64,000 nt of DNA from an uncultured Colwellia sp. (lineage in GTDB: Bacteria; Pseudomonadota; Gammaproteobacteria; Enterobacterales; Alteromonadaceae): assembly GCA_913061475.1 (NCBI GenBank), contig CAJXUN010000005.1, forward strand, positions 62,001 through 126,000, read 5' to 3'. Both the position numbers and the translations under genes were made by a program. Below the pieces are notes generated by a model that ran no database searches, was not told the origin of the DNA, and saw nothing but the letters and a program-made list of their open reading frames with translations. Below are positions 48,812-56,850 of this stretch, one piece after another. Numbering within the stretch: the stretch's first letter is position 1; every line of letters starts with the position of its first letter.

Positions 48812-48847
48812 TAACTCACGCATTACACTCACCGATTAGGAACAGAT

Positions 48848-50089
48848 ATGACAGATTTTCGCCAACAAGCACTTGATTATCACGCTTACCCAACACCAGG
48901 GAAAATAAGTGTTGAATTAACCACCGCAGCTGAAACGAGTGAAGATCTCTCGCTTGCTTATAGTCCTGGTGTTGCTGAGCCTGTTCGTGCTATTGCTGAA
49001 AATCCTGATGATGTTTACAAATATACCGGCAAAGGTAATACCGTTGCGGTGATTACCAATGGTACCGCTATTTTGGGGTTAGGTAACTTAGGACCAATGG
49101 CTGCTAAGCCTGTCATGGAAGGCAAAGCTTTATTGTTCAAACGTTTTGCTGGCATCAACTCTTTCGATATTGAAGTTAAACATAGAACAGTTGAAGATTT
49201 TGTTAATACCGTGGCGAATATCGCGGATAGCTTTGGTGGCATAAACTTAGAAGATATTAAAGCGCCTGAGTGTTTTGCTATTGAAAAAGCGTTAATTGAA
49301 CGTTGTAAAGTACCGGTATTTCATGATGATCAACACGGTACGGCAATTGTTACTGCCGCAGGCATGATTAATGCCCTAGAAATTCAAGGCAAAGAGCTTC
49401 GTCATGCCAATATCGTGTGTATGGGCGCAGGTGCAGCAGCCATTGCTTGTATGGAATTGTTGATTAAATGTGGCGCACAACGCGAAAAAATCTACATGCT
49501 CGACACTAAAGGTGTTATTCACACCCGCCGTGATGATCTTAATGAATACAAAAAATTATTCGCCAATAACACTGATAAACGTACATTAGAAGAAGCTATT
49601 GATGGCGCTGACGTGTTTGTTGGTGTTTCTGGACCTAATGTACTATCAGCAGCAAATGTAAAACTGATGGCCCCTAAGCCAGTGATTTTTGCTTGTTCAA
49701 ACCCCGATCCAGAGATTAAACCCGAACTAGCACTTGCAACACGTGATGACTTAATCATTGCTACTGGGCGTTCAGACTACCCGAACCAAGTAAATAATGT
49801 GCTTTGCTTTCCATTTATTTTCCGTGGAGCTTTGGATGTACGTGCACGTACCATTAATGACGAAATGAAAATAGCAGCTGTACATGCTATTCGCACCTTA
49901 GCAAAAGAAGAAGTGCCTGCTGAGGTGTTAGCAGCTAGTGGTAGTGAAAGCTTAGTATTTGGTAAAGATTATATTATTCCCAAGCCCATGGATTCACGTT
50001 TACGCTCCGCGGTGGCTATTGCGGTTGCACAAGCTGCAGTAGATTCAGGTGTCGCGGCGTTAGACATGCCAGAAAACTATAATGGCTAA
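48848..50089 (+). CDS. maeB: Malic enzyme (MaeB-like, without phosphotransacetylase domain)
   Basis: A 413-residue oxidative malate decarboxylase giving pyruvate, CO2 and reduced NAD(P). Motifs: LAYSPGVAEPV, VITNGTAILGLGNLG, the DIEVKHRTVEDF region, VFHDDQHGTAIV, the dinucleotide fold MGAGAAAIACMELL and SGPNVLS. E. coli MaeB is about 760 residues with a C-terminal Pta-like domain; this protein ends after the malic-enzyme core, so it is the short form. A GGAACAG ribosome site precedes the ATG. Coenzyme preference cannot be read with certainty. Confidence 0.94.
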   Translation: MTDFRQQALDYHAYPTPGKISVELTTAAETSEDLSLAYSPGVAEPVRAIAENPDDVYKYTGKGNTVAVITNGTAILGLGNLGPMAAKPVMEGKALLFKRFAGINSFDIEVKHRTVEDFVNTVANIADSFGGINLEDIKAPECFAIEKALIERCKVPVFHDDQHGTAIVTAAGMINALEIQGKELRHANIVCMGAGAAAIACMELLIKCGAQREKIYMLDTKGVIHTRRDDLNEYKKLFANNTDKRTLEEAIDGADVFVGVSGPNVLSAANVKLMAPKPVIFACSNPDPEIKPELALATRDDLIIATGRSDYPNQVNNVLCFPFIFRGALDVRARTINDEMKIAAVHAIRTLAKEEVPAEVLAASGSESLVFGKDYIIPKPMDSRLRSAVAIAVAQAAVDSGVAALDMPENYNG

Positions 50090-50139
50090 CGCTAGCAGGC
50101 AAGTGCGCTTTCATAGCTGTTATCTTGGAAATTAAATTA

Positions 50140-50165
50140 AAGGGAAGCGCGACGCTTCCCTTTTT
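50140..50165 (+). terminator. Terminator between maeB and the UbiA-family gene
   Basis: Stem AAGGGAAGCG / CGCTTCCCTT with a CGA loop followed by T residues, 50 bases after maeB and just before the end of the convergent prenyltransferase gene. Confidence 0.85.
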
Positions 50166-50188
50166 GTTTAATGTGACTGATTTTGCTA

Positions 50189-51085
50189 TCAGTTAACGAC
50201 AATCGCCAGCGCTAAAATTAACGGCGTAATTATCGCACTTATCACCGAGAACAACATCGCGGTCACTATGTTAGCCATAACTTTCTTTTGCTTCATCAGG
50301 ACCGCAACCTTGATTAACGACAAAAATATCGGAGCGAGGGCAATATAAGATAAAACTGATAAATGGTAATAGTGCACAATAGCCATGGTATTGATAAGCG
50401 CGAATAGTGAGAACATCAAATAAACATAAAGACTCAGTTTTATACCGTATTTTATGGGGAAATTATTGCGGCCAACGCTTTTATCCGGCTCAATATCGGG
50501 AAATTGATTGATGAGTAGTAAGTTATTTGTCAGGAAAAATGGTAGTAAAGAAATTAAGAAAATCCCCCAGTTTATCTCACCAGCTAAAACAAAATAACTG
50601 CCCAAAACGATTAATGGTCCAAAGGAAAATCCGCAAGCGGTCAGGCATAAAATAGCTTTTTTATTTATCCATTGAGTATATAAAGTAATGATGCTGACAC
50701 CAACAAGGCCAATAGCAAGTATCGGCAAACCAACAGTTAGGGTAAAATATAATCCAATAGCGATGGTGATTATTAAGAACAATATCGTCATTTTAGCAAT
50801 CAACTTAGTCGCTAATGGCGTGGTGATTAACGCACCACTGCCACCACTAAAGGGCGTTTTGGTTGTTACGGCATCTAGTCCACTATGAAAGTCTTGATAT
50901 TCATTGAGTAAGTTAACACTAATATGCGCCGTTAAAGCGCCAGTTATCAAAAGTACCGCATGGCTAGCATTTATATCATGACCGGTCGCTATTGCTGATG
51001 CTATCGCCAGTAAAACTACTGAACAAGTCAGCAATAAAAATGGTAAGCGCATCGCCAAAAGCAAAGCAATTAAGTGTTTTTTCAT
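50189..51085 (-). CDS. UbiA-family prenyltransferase
   Basis: A 298-residue inner-membrane protein with eight to nine hydrophobic helices. The two aspartate-rich prenyl-diphosphate sites are NLLNEYQDFHSGLD (about 59-72) and NQFPDIEPDKSVGRNNFP (about 192-209), as in UbiA/MenA enzymes that attach polyprenyl chains to aromatic acceptors. The pattern NEYxD with a preceding HxSxNLLN stretch resembles MenA more than UbiA, but the acceptor cannot be assigned. It is divergent from the sigma-54 activator gene and could share its regulation. Confidence 0.85.
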   Translation of the reverse strand: MKKHLIALLLAMRLPFLLLTCSVVLLAIASAIATGHDINASHAVLLITGALTAHISVNLLNEYQDFHSGLDAVTTKTPFSGGSGALITTPLATKLIAKMTILFLIITIAIGLYFTLTVGLPILAIGLVGVSIITLYTQWINKKAILCLTACGFSFGPLIVLGSYFVLAGEINWGIFLISLLPFFLTNNLLLINQFPDIEPDKSVGRNNFPIKYGIKLSLYVYLMFSLFALINTMAIVHYYHLSVLSYIALAPIFLSLIKVAVLMKQKKVMANIVTAMLFSVISAIITPLILALAIVVN

Positions 51086-51245
51086 GATTTTATTCCGTTT
51101 AACTATTGTACAAAATATAGCTTACTGGCTATTCGCATTCATGTGAAACGTCGAGGGCAATAAAATTGTCGACTAGGTCAACAAAAGTTTCGAAAGCTAA
51201 AGTTAAGCCGATACTTTTATATTGATAATATATCCATCATAATAC

Positions 51246-51261
51246 CCTCGAAATATCGTGG
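51246..51261. promoter_or_regulatory. Putative activator site upstream of the PAS/sigma-54 regulator gene
   Basis: CCTCGAAATATCGTGG matches 12 of 17 positions (with its flank) of the palindromic site found upstream of ccoG. It lies about 40 bases before the regulator start and could serve autoregulation, or control of the divergent UbiA-family gene. Confidence 0.45.
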
Positions 51262-51300
51262 TTATGTTTTTAATTATTAATGAATTGATGAGTTAAACAA

Positions 51301-52725
51301 ATGAATAAAGAAATTAAAGCCTATCTTGCTGACTCAGAATTATTGCTCAATGCTGTCGGCGAGGGTATTTATGGATTAGATGCTCAAGGGCGTGCCATTT
51401 TTATCAACCCAGCTGCCGAAGCGATGACCGGTTGGACTTGTGCAGAGTTGTTAGGTCAAAACATTCACCAATTTCATCATCACAGTTATAGCAATGGAGA
51501 GCCCTACCCCGCTTGCGATTGTAAAATATTTAATACCGCCATTGATGGTATATCTCGACAAGTGAGTGGTGAGGTATTTTGGCGAAAAGATGGTAGTAGC
51601 TTTCCGGTGGAATACACCACACAAGCGGTTTACAAAAACAATTGTCTTATCGGTGCTGTTGCGGTATTTCGTGATGTCAGCCAGCAACAACAAATTGAAC
51701 TAGCATTGCGTAGCGCCTTAGAAAATGTGCAAACACTTACCGAACAATTGAAAGCAGAAAACACCTATTTACAGAATGAGTTAGCACAAGAGTGGTCATC
51801 AGCTGGCATTGTCGGTAATAGCGCCATAATTATTAAAATGTTAGCGCAAGTTGAACTAGTGGCGCAAACCGACAGCACGGTCTTGATCTTAGGTGAAAAC
51901 GGCACCGGCAAAGAACTTGTTGCCCGTAATATTCACGCTTTAAGCCAACGAAAAAATTCAACCATGGTAAAGGTTAATTGTGCTGCCTTTACACCGAGTT
52001 TACTTGAGTCTGAGTTATTCGGTCATGAGAAAGGGGCATTTACTGGCGCAATGGAGCGCCGTAAAGGTCGCTTTGAATTGGCCAATAAGGGCACGTTATT
52101 TTTGGATGAAATTGGCGAGTTGTCAATGGAGGCACAAGGAAAATTACTGCGTGTGCTACAAGAACAAGAATTTGAAAGAGTAGGGGGCAGCGAAACAATA
52201 AGGGTCAATATACGGGTTATTGCCGCCACTAACCGTGATTTATCGGCAATGATTGCTAATGGCACATTTAGAATCGATTTATTTTATCGCTTGAATGTTT
52301 TCCCAATTACTGTGCCGCCGTTGCGTGAACGCCAAGAAGATATTCCACTATTATCACAGGTAATTATTAGTACATTGAACAAAAAGTTAGGTAAAAGTAT
52401 CAGTGCTATTAGTAATCGCAGTTTAACGCAATTAATGCAATACCAATGGCCGGGTAATATTCGCGAATTACAAAATTTACTCGAACGGGAAATGATTTTA
52501 ACAAGCTCGTCGATTTTAAACTTTAATTTTAAAAATACTGCGAAAACAGCTACTCCGGAGATAGTTGAAACCTTAGTACAAGTTGAGGCGCGTTATATCT
52601 TAAGTATTTTAAAAGCCTGTAAATGGCGTATTGGTGGTGACACAGGCGCTGCAAAGCAATTAGGTTTGCCTGAGAGTACTTTGCGCTCTCGAATGAAAAA
52701 ACTCAACATTACTCGCCCTAACTAA
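51301..52725 (+). CDS. PAS-domain sigma-54-dependent transcriptional activator
   Basis: A 474-residue enhancer-binding protein. PAS domain about 10-125 (DAQGRAIFINPAAE, the GEVFWRKDGSSFPVEY core), short coiled coil 130-165, AAA+ domain about 165-400 with Walker A GENGTGKE (198-205), GAFTGA (245-250, sigma-54 contact loop) and GTLFLDEIGE, and a Fis-type helix-turn-helix at the end (GAAKQLGLPESTLRSRM). No receiver is present, so the signal enters through PAS (redox, heme/flavin or a small ligand). The next gene, ccoG, has matching binding sites and a -24/-12 promoter, making it the probable target. Confidence 0.93.
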   Translation: MNKEIKAYLADSELLLNAVGEGIYGLDAQGRAIFINPAAEAMTGWTCAELLGQNIHQFHHHSYSNGEPYPACDCKIFNTAIDGISRQVSGEVFWRKDGSSFPVEYTTQAVYKNNCLIGAVAVFRDVSQQQQIELALRSALENVQTLTEQLKAENTYLQNELAQEWSSAGIVGNSAIIIKMLAQVELVAQTDSTVLILGENGTGKELVARNIHALSQRKNSTMVKVNCAAFTPSLLESELFGHEKGAFTGAMERRKGRFELANKGTLFLDEIGELSMEAQGKLLRVLQEQEFERVGGSETIRVNIRVIAATNRDLSAMIANGTFRIDLFYRLNVFPITVPPLRERQEDIPLLSQVIISTLNKKLGKSISAISNRSLTQLMQYQWPGNIRELQNLLEREMILTSSSILNFNFKNTAKTATPEIVETLVQVEARYILSILKACKWRIGGDTGAAKQLGLPESTLRSRMKKLNITRPN

Positions 52726-52751
52726 AAGCCTGAGTAATATACATACAGAAT

Positions 52752-52785
52752 GCGCGATATATCGCGGCTGTGCGATATGCCGTGG
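52752..52785. promoter_or_regulatory. Tandem activator sites upstream of ccoG
   Basis: Two related sites begin 18 bases apart: the perfect 14-base palindrome CGCGATATATCGCG (52753-52766) followed by G, and GTGCGATATGCCGTGG (52770-52785). A third copy lies before the adjacent activator gene. They sit about 80-110 bases upstream of the sigma-54 promoter, the usual place for enhancer sites. Confidence 0.6.
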
Positions 52786-52861
52786 TTTACGCTAGTATTA
52801 GCTTTTTGTTTTTTTGTTGAAATAAACTTATTAAACAGTGCGTTATGATTTTTTTGTGACA

Positions 52862-52877
52862 TGGTTTATATTTTGCT
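52862..52877 (+). promoter_or_regulatory. Putative sigma-54 (-24/-12) promoter of ccoG
   Basis: TGGTTTATATTTTGCT has TGG at -24 and TTGCT at -12 with GG and GC exactly 10 bases apart. The CAC after TGG is not kept, so it is a moderate match. Transcription would start near 52888, 28 bases before the ccoG ATG. Confidence 0.55.
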
Positions 52878-52915
52878 ATTGGCAACTATCCTAAGGTTAG
52901 TGCTAGTAGTAAACC

Positions 52916-54295
52916 ATGAAGTTTGATTTTAAAGAAGAAGATTTAATTATTAAGCCTTACAAGACTGAATCCGCGGTCTATGTACGTAAGCAAAAAGGTC
53001 GTTATCAACGTATTCGACAATTCACCGGCTTAGCCTTCGTGTTATTGTTTGTTCTGGTGCCTTGGCTTAACTTTCAAGGTCATCAAGCGATACTGTTAGA
53101 CATTGGCAAGCAACAGTTCCATATTTTCTCGCAAACATTTTTCCCACAAGATTTTACCCTCTTAGCGGGGGCGTTAATTGTTAGCTGCTACTTACTATTT
53201 TTTGTTACCACTTGGCTTGGCCGAATTTGGTGTGGTTATACCTGTCCGCAAACGGTATGGACCTTCGCTTATATTTGGGTCGAAGAATGGTTAGAGGGCA
53301 GTCGAAATCAACGCATTAAGCGCGATAAACAGCCGATAACCTTAGACACCTTGGCAAGAAAATCTGCTAAGCACCTTATTTGGGGGCTAATGGCGTTTCT
53401 TACAGCCACCACTTTTATTAGCTATTTTCTACCCGCTCGAGCGCTATATCTCGATTTATTACAGTGGCAGTGGGACAGTTTAACAACACTGTGGGTATTA
53501 TTTTTTGCTGTTTGCACTTATGGCAATGCGGGTTGGCTACGCGAAAAAATGTGTATTTACATGTGTCCCTATTCGCGTTTTCAATCGGCCATGTTTGATA
53601 AAAATACTTTGTTGGTTGCCTATAACAAATTACGTGGCGAAAACCGCGGCGCTCGCAAGCGTAAAGATGATCCAAAAGCTCTAGGTTTAGGTGATTGTGT
53701 TGACTGCAACCTGTGTGTAGAAGTGTGCCCAGTTGGCATTGATATTCGTAATGGTTTGCAATATGAGTGCATTAATTGTGGTGCTTGTGTTGACGCCTGT
53801 GATCAAACCATGAGCAAATTTAATTATGCTAAAGGACTCATCAGTTATACCAGTGAAAATGCCTTGTTAGGCAAAAAAACAAAATTGTTTAGAGCGAAAA
53901 TTATCGGTTATGGCATCCTATCAATATTAGCGATGTTGTTTATGGTTTATACCATTGAAGCACGGGTGCCCATTGAGTTTTCTGTTTTACGAGACCGCGG
54001 TGCATTATTTCAACTCGACTTTAAAGATAATGTTACCAATAGTTACCTATTAAAAATTACCAACAAATCGCAAATCGATCGAAAATTTAACATCAGCGTA
54101 CTAAATAATAATGTCAGTTTAAGTGTCGATAATAATATATTCATTAAAGGCGGTGAAATCGTCAGTGTGCCAGTACATTTAACCATGACGTCTGATGCCA
54201 TTAAAGAGCGGGTAAGTGAAGTATCATTGCAGGTAAGTGTTAGCGATATGCCTGAGGTAAAACGGGTAACCGTAACTAAGTTCTTTGCAAATTAG
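52916..54295 (+). CDS. ccoG: Cytochrome c oxidase accessory protein CcoG
   Basis: A 459-residue inner-membrane ferredoxin-like protein (FixG/RdxA family) needed for copper delivery to cbb3 oxidase by reducing Cu(II). Membrane helices lie near 38-55, 82-105, 160-180, 190-207 and 338-358. The WCGYTCPQTVW motif and two cluster motifs, CVDCNLCVEVCP and CINCGACVDAC, are complete; the C-terminal domain (about 365-459) is an Ig-like fold in the periplasm. Usually next to ccoNOPQ or ccoIS; here it stands alone beside a sigma-54 activator. Confidence 0.95.
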   Translation: MKFDFKEEDLIIKPYKTESAVYVRKQKGRYQRIRQFTGLAFVLLFVLVPWLNFQGHQAILLDIGKQQFHIFSQTFFPQDFTLLAGALIVSCYLLFFVTTWLGRIWCGYTCPQTVWTFAYIWVEEWLEGSRNQRIKRDKQPITLDTLARKSAKHLIWGLMAFLTATTFISYFLPARALYLDLLQWQWDSLTTLWVLFFAVCTYGNAGWLREKMCIYMCPYSRFQSAMFDKNTLLVAYNKLRGENRGARKRKDDPKALGLGDCVDCNLCVEVCPVGIDIRNGLQYECINCGACVDACDQTMSKFNYAKGLISYTSENALLGKKTKLFRAKIIGYGILSILAMLFMVYTIEARVPIEFSVLRDRGALFQLDFKDNVTNSYLLKITNKSQIDRKFNISVLNNNVSLSVDNNIFIKGGEIVSVPVHLTMTSDAIKERVSEVSLQVSVSDMPEVKRVTVTKFFAN

Positions 54296-54360
54296 CCCGT
54301 TTATTTTCATTAATAAAAATAATATAAACAGTTGGTTATGTTAGCATTCAGCATGACAAA

Positions 54361-54393
54361 AGATAAAAGACGCCAATTGGACGTCTTTTATCT
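54361..54393 (+). terminator. Stem-loop after ccoG
   Basis: A perfect 12-bp stem AGATAAAAGACG / CGTCTTTTATCT with a 9-base loop, 65 bases after ccoG. The T run is inside the stem arm, so termination is likely but not certain. Confidence 0.6.
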
Positions 54394-54487
54394 ATTTAAG
54401 CTAAAATAGCGTTTTTCTACGTATGAAATGCCAATGCATTCCATTGAACGATAGGCGAAGCAGGCGCGAAATAAGAGTGGATGAGCA

Positions 54488-54901
54488 ATGACCAAAACCA
54501 TCAAACAAAGAATATCGAATATTGCCCTTGTAGTTGAAGACTACGATGACGCGATTGCCTTCTATACCGAAAAATTAAACTTTCAACTGATCGACGATAC
54601 TGATTTAGGCGGCGGAAAACGTTGGGTGCAAATATCACCACCAAATGCTAACGGTACCAACATATTACTTGCTAAGGCGAGTAACGAGCAGCAAAGCCAA
54701 TCAGTGGGTAACCAAGCCGGTGGGCGAGTATTTTTATTTTTGCAAAGCAATGACTTTTGGCGGGACTATCACGAGATGAAAACTCAAGGCGTTGAGTTTA
54801 CCGAAGAGCCACGCGAGGAAGCATATGGCACCGTAGTGGTATTTAAAGATTTATATGGCACTAAATGGGATTTACTGGAGTTGAAGGACACTAGTTGGTA
54901 G
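54488..54901 (+). CDS. VOC-family (glyoxalase-like) protein
   Basis: A 137-residue single-module vicinal-oxygen-chelate protein: two beta-alpha-beta-beta-beta units with RISNIALVVEDYDDAIAFY at the start, GGGKRWVQI, and the final TVVVFKDLYGTKWDLLEL. Metal-ligand candidates are the Glu residues in the last strand; the first position is less clear. Relatives include bleomycin-resistance and glyoxalase-like proteins, so the substrate is not assignable. Single gene. Confidence 0.88.
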   Translation: MTKTIKQRISNIALVVEDYDDAIAFYTEKLNFQLIDDTDLGGGKRWVQISPPNANGTNILLAKASNEQQSQSVGNQAGGRVFLFLQSNDFWRDYHEMKTQGVEFTEEPREEAYGTVVVFKDLYGTKWDLLELKDTSW

Positions 54902-55018
54902 TGTTTCACTATTGCTCAACGCTTAACTTATAGTTGTCAGCTAGCAGTTAAAACGACTATAAACATGGCAGAAAGATATTAAGCAATAAAGTTAAAGCAA
55001 AATAAAATAGAAACATAA

Positions 55019-55042
55019 AAAAGGCGCTAATCAGCGCCTTTT
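55019..55042 (-). terminator. Terminator of metJ
   Basis: Stem AAAAGGCGCT / AGCGCCTTTT with a four-base AATC loop; on the minus strand it ends in a T run, 18 bases after the metJ stop. Confidence 0.85.
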
Positions 55043-55060
55043 CTATTTTCGTCGTTACAT

Positions 55061-55396
55061 TTACTCATCTTCAATTTCAGCTTCGTATTCACTAAAGTCA
55101 GTAATGCCTTGTGCCTCTAAAGCTCTGCGAACACTCGCAGGTAATTTTTGTGTGTTATCTTTTGCTAAGTCACCATCGTCTGGCAATGGTTGACCAGTAA
55201 AAGCATGTAAAAATGCTTCACATAATAGTTCGCTGTTAGTCGCATGACGTAGGTTGTTGACCTGGCGTCGCGTTCTTTCATCGGTTAGCACTTTTAACAC
55301 ACGTAAAGGGATAGACACGGTGATCTTTTTTACTTGTTCACTTTTCTTCCCGTGTTCGGCGTATGGGTTAATATATTCGCCATTCCACTCTGCCAT
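55061..55396 (-). CDS. metJ: Methionine repressor MetJ
   Basis: A 111-residue ribbon-helix-helix repressor using S-adenosylmethionine as corepressor. Family stretches are [27 protein letters not shown] (split: [31 protein letters not shown]) and [29 protein letters not shown] (split: [19 protein letters not shown]). Divergent from metBL with the E. coli layout; two arrays of Met boxes lie between. Confidence 0.97.
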   Translation of the reverse strand: MAEWNGEYINPYAEHGKKSEQVKKITVSIPLRVLKVLTDERTRRQVNNLRHATNSELLCEAFLHAFTGQPLPDDGDLAKDNTQKLPASVRRALEAQGITDFSEYEAEIEDE

Positions 55397-55521
55397 GAAT
55401 ATTCCTCAATGCTTAATTAATTGCGATAAACCTATATGGTTAAATCTAGCCGCTAAATAGGCTATTTATAAGTTTATTCTTAGCTGCTGATTTTACTGGT
55501 TGTGGGGCGTGAGTCAATAAC

Positions 55522-55553
55522 GAATGTGTAGAAGTTTAGATGTCTAAAGTTCT
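55522..55553. promoter_or_regulatory. Met-box array 1
   Basis: Four adjacent 8-base boxes in register: GAATGTGT, AGAAGTTT, AGATGTCT, AAAGTTCT. The consensus MetJ box is AGACGTCT; the third copy matches 7 of 8. The array lies 70-110 bases ahead of metB and is the nearer array to metJ. Confidence 0.7.
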
Positions 55554-55576
55554 TGACCGCAAGCGTTAAACCGTTT

Positions 55577-55616
55577 AGATTTATAGACGTCCAAACATCT
55601 ATATAGAAGAACGTCT
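55577..55616. promoter_or_regulatory. Met-box array 2
   Basis: Five adjacent 8-base boxes in register: AGATTTAT, AGACGTCC, AAACATCT, ATATAGAA, GAACGTCT. The second box matches the AGACGTCT consensus at 7 of 8. The array ends 14 bases before the metB ATG and overlaps its ribosome site region, so it should repress metBL strongly. Confidence 0.85.
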
Positions 55617-55630
55617 ATTCTGGAGCAGAC

Positions 55631-56788
55631 ATGAGCGAAAAAAAAATTGCCACTATTGCGGTTAGAGCAGGTATAAATAGCGACCAACAGCACGGTGGTG
55701 TGATCCCTGCTATTCACCTCTCAAGTACCTATGCACTCAAGGGCTTTAATAAAAAACGTCAGTTCGACTATTCGCGCACCGGCAACCCAACACGCGCAAC
55801 GTTTGCTCAAGCCATTGCTGATTTAGAACAAGGTGCTGTCGGTATTGTCACCAGCACCGGCATGTCGGCAGTACACCTAATTTGCCAATTGTTATCAACT
55901 GAAGACACTGTGGTTATTCCACACGATTGTTACGGTGGCAGTTTTCGATTATTTACCCATTTAGCTAAACGTGGACAATTTAATCTAGTGGTGGTTGATC
56001 AAAATGATCAAAAAGCCTTGTCTCAGGCATTAGCAACAAAACCAAAACTGGTGTTAATCGAAACACCGAGTAATCCACTCTTACGTTTAGTCGATATTGC
56101 TGCTGTTACCGCACAAGCACATGCTGCTGGCGCACTAGTTGCGGTTGATAACACCTTTTTATCACCCGCATTACAGCAGCCATTAGTGCTAGGTGCAGAT
56201 ATTGTTTTTCATTCCACCACTAAATACATCAATGGTCACAGTGATGTTGTCGGCGGTGTTTTGGTGACGAAAGATCAAAGCTTGGGTGAAGAGCTAGCAT
56301 GGTGGGCAAATTGTATTGGCATCACAGGATCAGCATTTGATAGTTATTTGGCGTTAAGAGGTTTGAAAACCCTGCCAATACGCATGAAGCAGCATCAAAT
56401 AAACGCCAATGCCGTAGCGCAGTTTCTTGTTCAGCATCAGGCTATTGAACAGGTGTACTTTCCGGGCTTAGTTGCTCATCCACAACATGCCTTGGCAAAA
56501 AAACAGCAGGCTGACTTTGGCGCTATGATCAGCTTTGAACTTAAAGGGGGTGTTGAGGCGGTGAAAGTACTGTTCGACAAACTTGAACTGTTCACCCTAG
56601 CACAATCGTTGGGTGGTGTTGAAAGCTTGATCAGTCATCCGTCAACCATGACCCACGCCGGAATGGAAATTGAAGCACAACTTGCCGCCGGTATTACTCA
56701 GTCATTAGTGCGACTTTCTGTCGGAATTGAAGATGTTGACGATATTCTTGCCGATCTGGCTCAGGCGCTTGATGCTAGTCAACTGTAG
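55631..56788 (+). CDS. metB: Cystathionine gamma-synthase
   Basis: A 385-residue pyridoxal-phosphate enzyme making cystathionine from O-succinylhomoserine and cysteine. Motifs: AIHLSSTYAL, DYSRTGNPTR, SSTGMSAVHL-like TSTGMSAVHL, the IETPSNPLLRLVDI region, and the PLP lysine in STTKYINGHSDVVGG (about residue 198). TGGAG lies 6 bases before the ATG. First gene of metBL under the Met boxes. Confidence 0.96.
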   Translation: MSEKKIATIAVRAGINSDQQHGGVIPAIHLSSTYALKGFNKKRQFDYSRTGNPTRATFAQAIADLEQGAVGIVTSTGMSAVHLICQLLSTEDTVVIPHDCYGGSFRLFTHLAKRGQFNLVVVDQNDQKALSQALATKPKLVLIETPSNPLLRLVDIAAVTAQAHAAGALVAVDNTFLSPALQQPLVLGADIVFHSTTKYINGHSDVVGGVLVTKDQSLGEELAWWANCIGITGSAFDSYLALRGLKTLPIRMKQHQINANAVAQFLVQHQAIEQVYFPGLVAHPQHALAKKQQADFGAMISFELKGGVEAVKVLFDKLELFTLAQSLGGVESLISHPSTMTHAGMEIEAQLAAGITQSLVRLSVGIEDVDDILADLAQALDASQL

Positions 56789-56850
56789 TTTAATGCATAT
56801 ATTTAGCTCAATGGTCAATGACATAAAAATTTAATAGTGCGGATAGTTTA

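Noticed and set aside
51196-51209. GC-N10-CC on the plus strand, a possible sigma-54 promoter for the UbiA-family gene
   Set aside because: Only the GG and GC dinucleotides fit; the first T of TGG and the TTGC element are not kept, and the activator-like site would be too close. A chance match of this size is expected.
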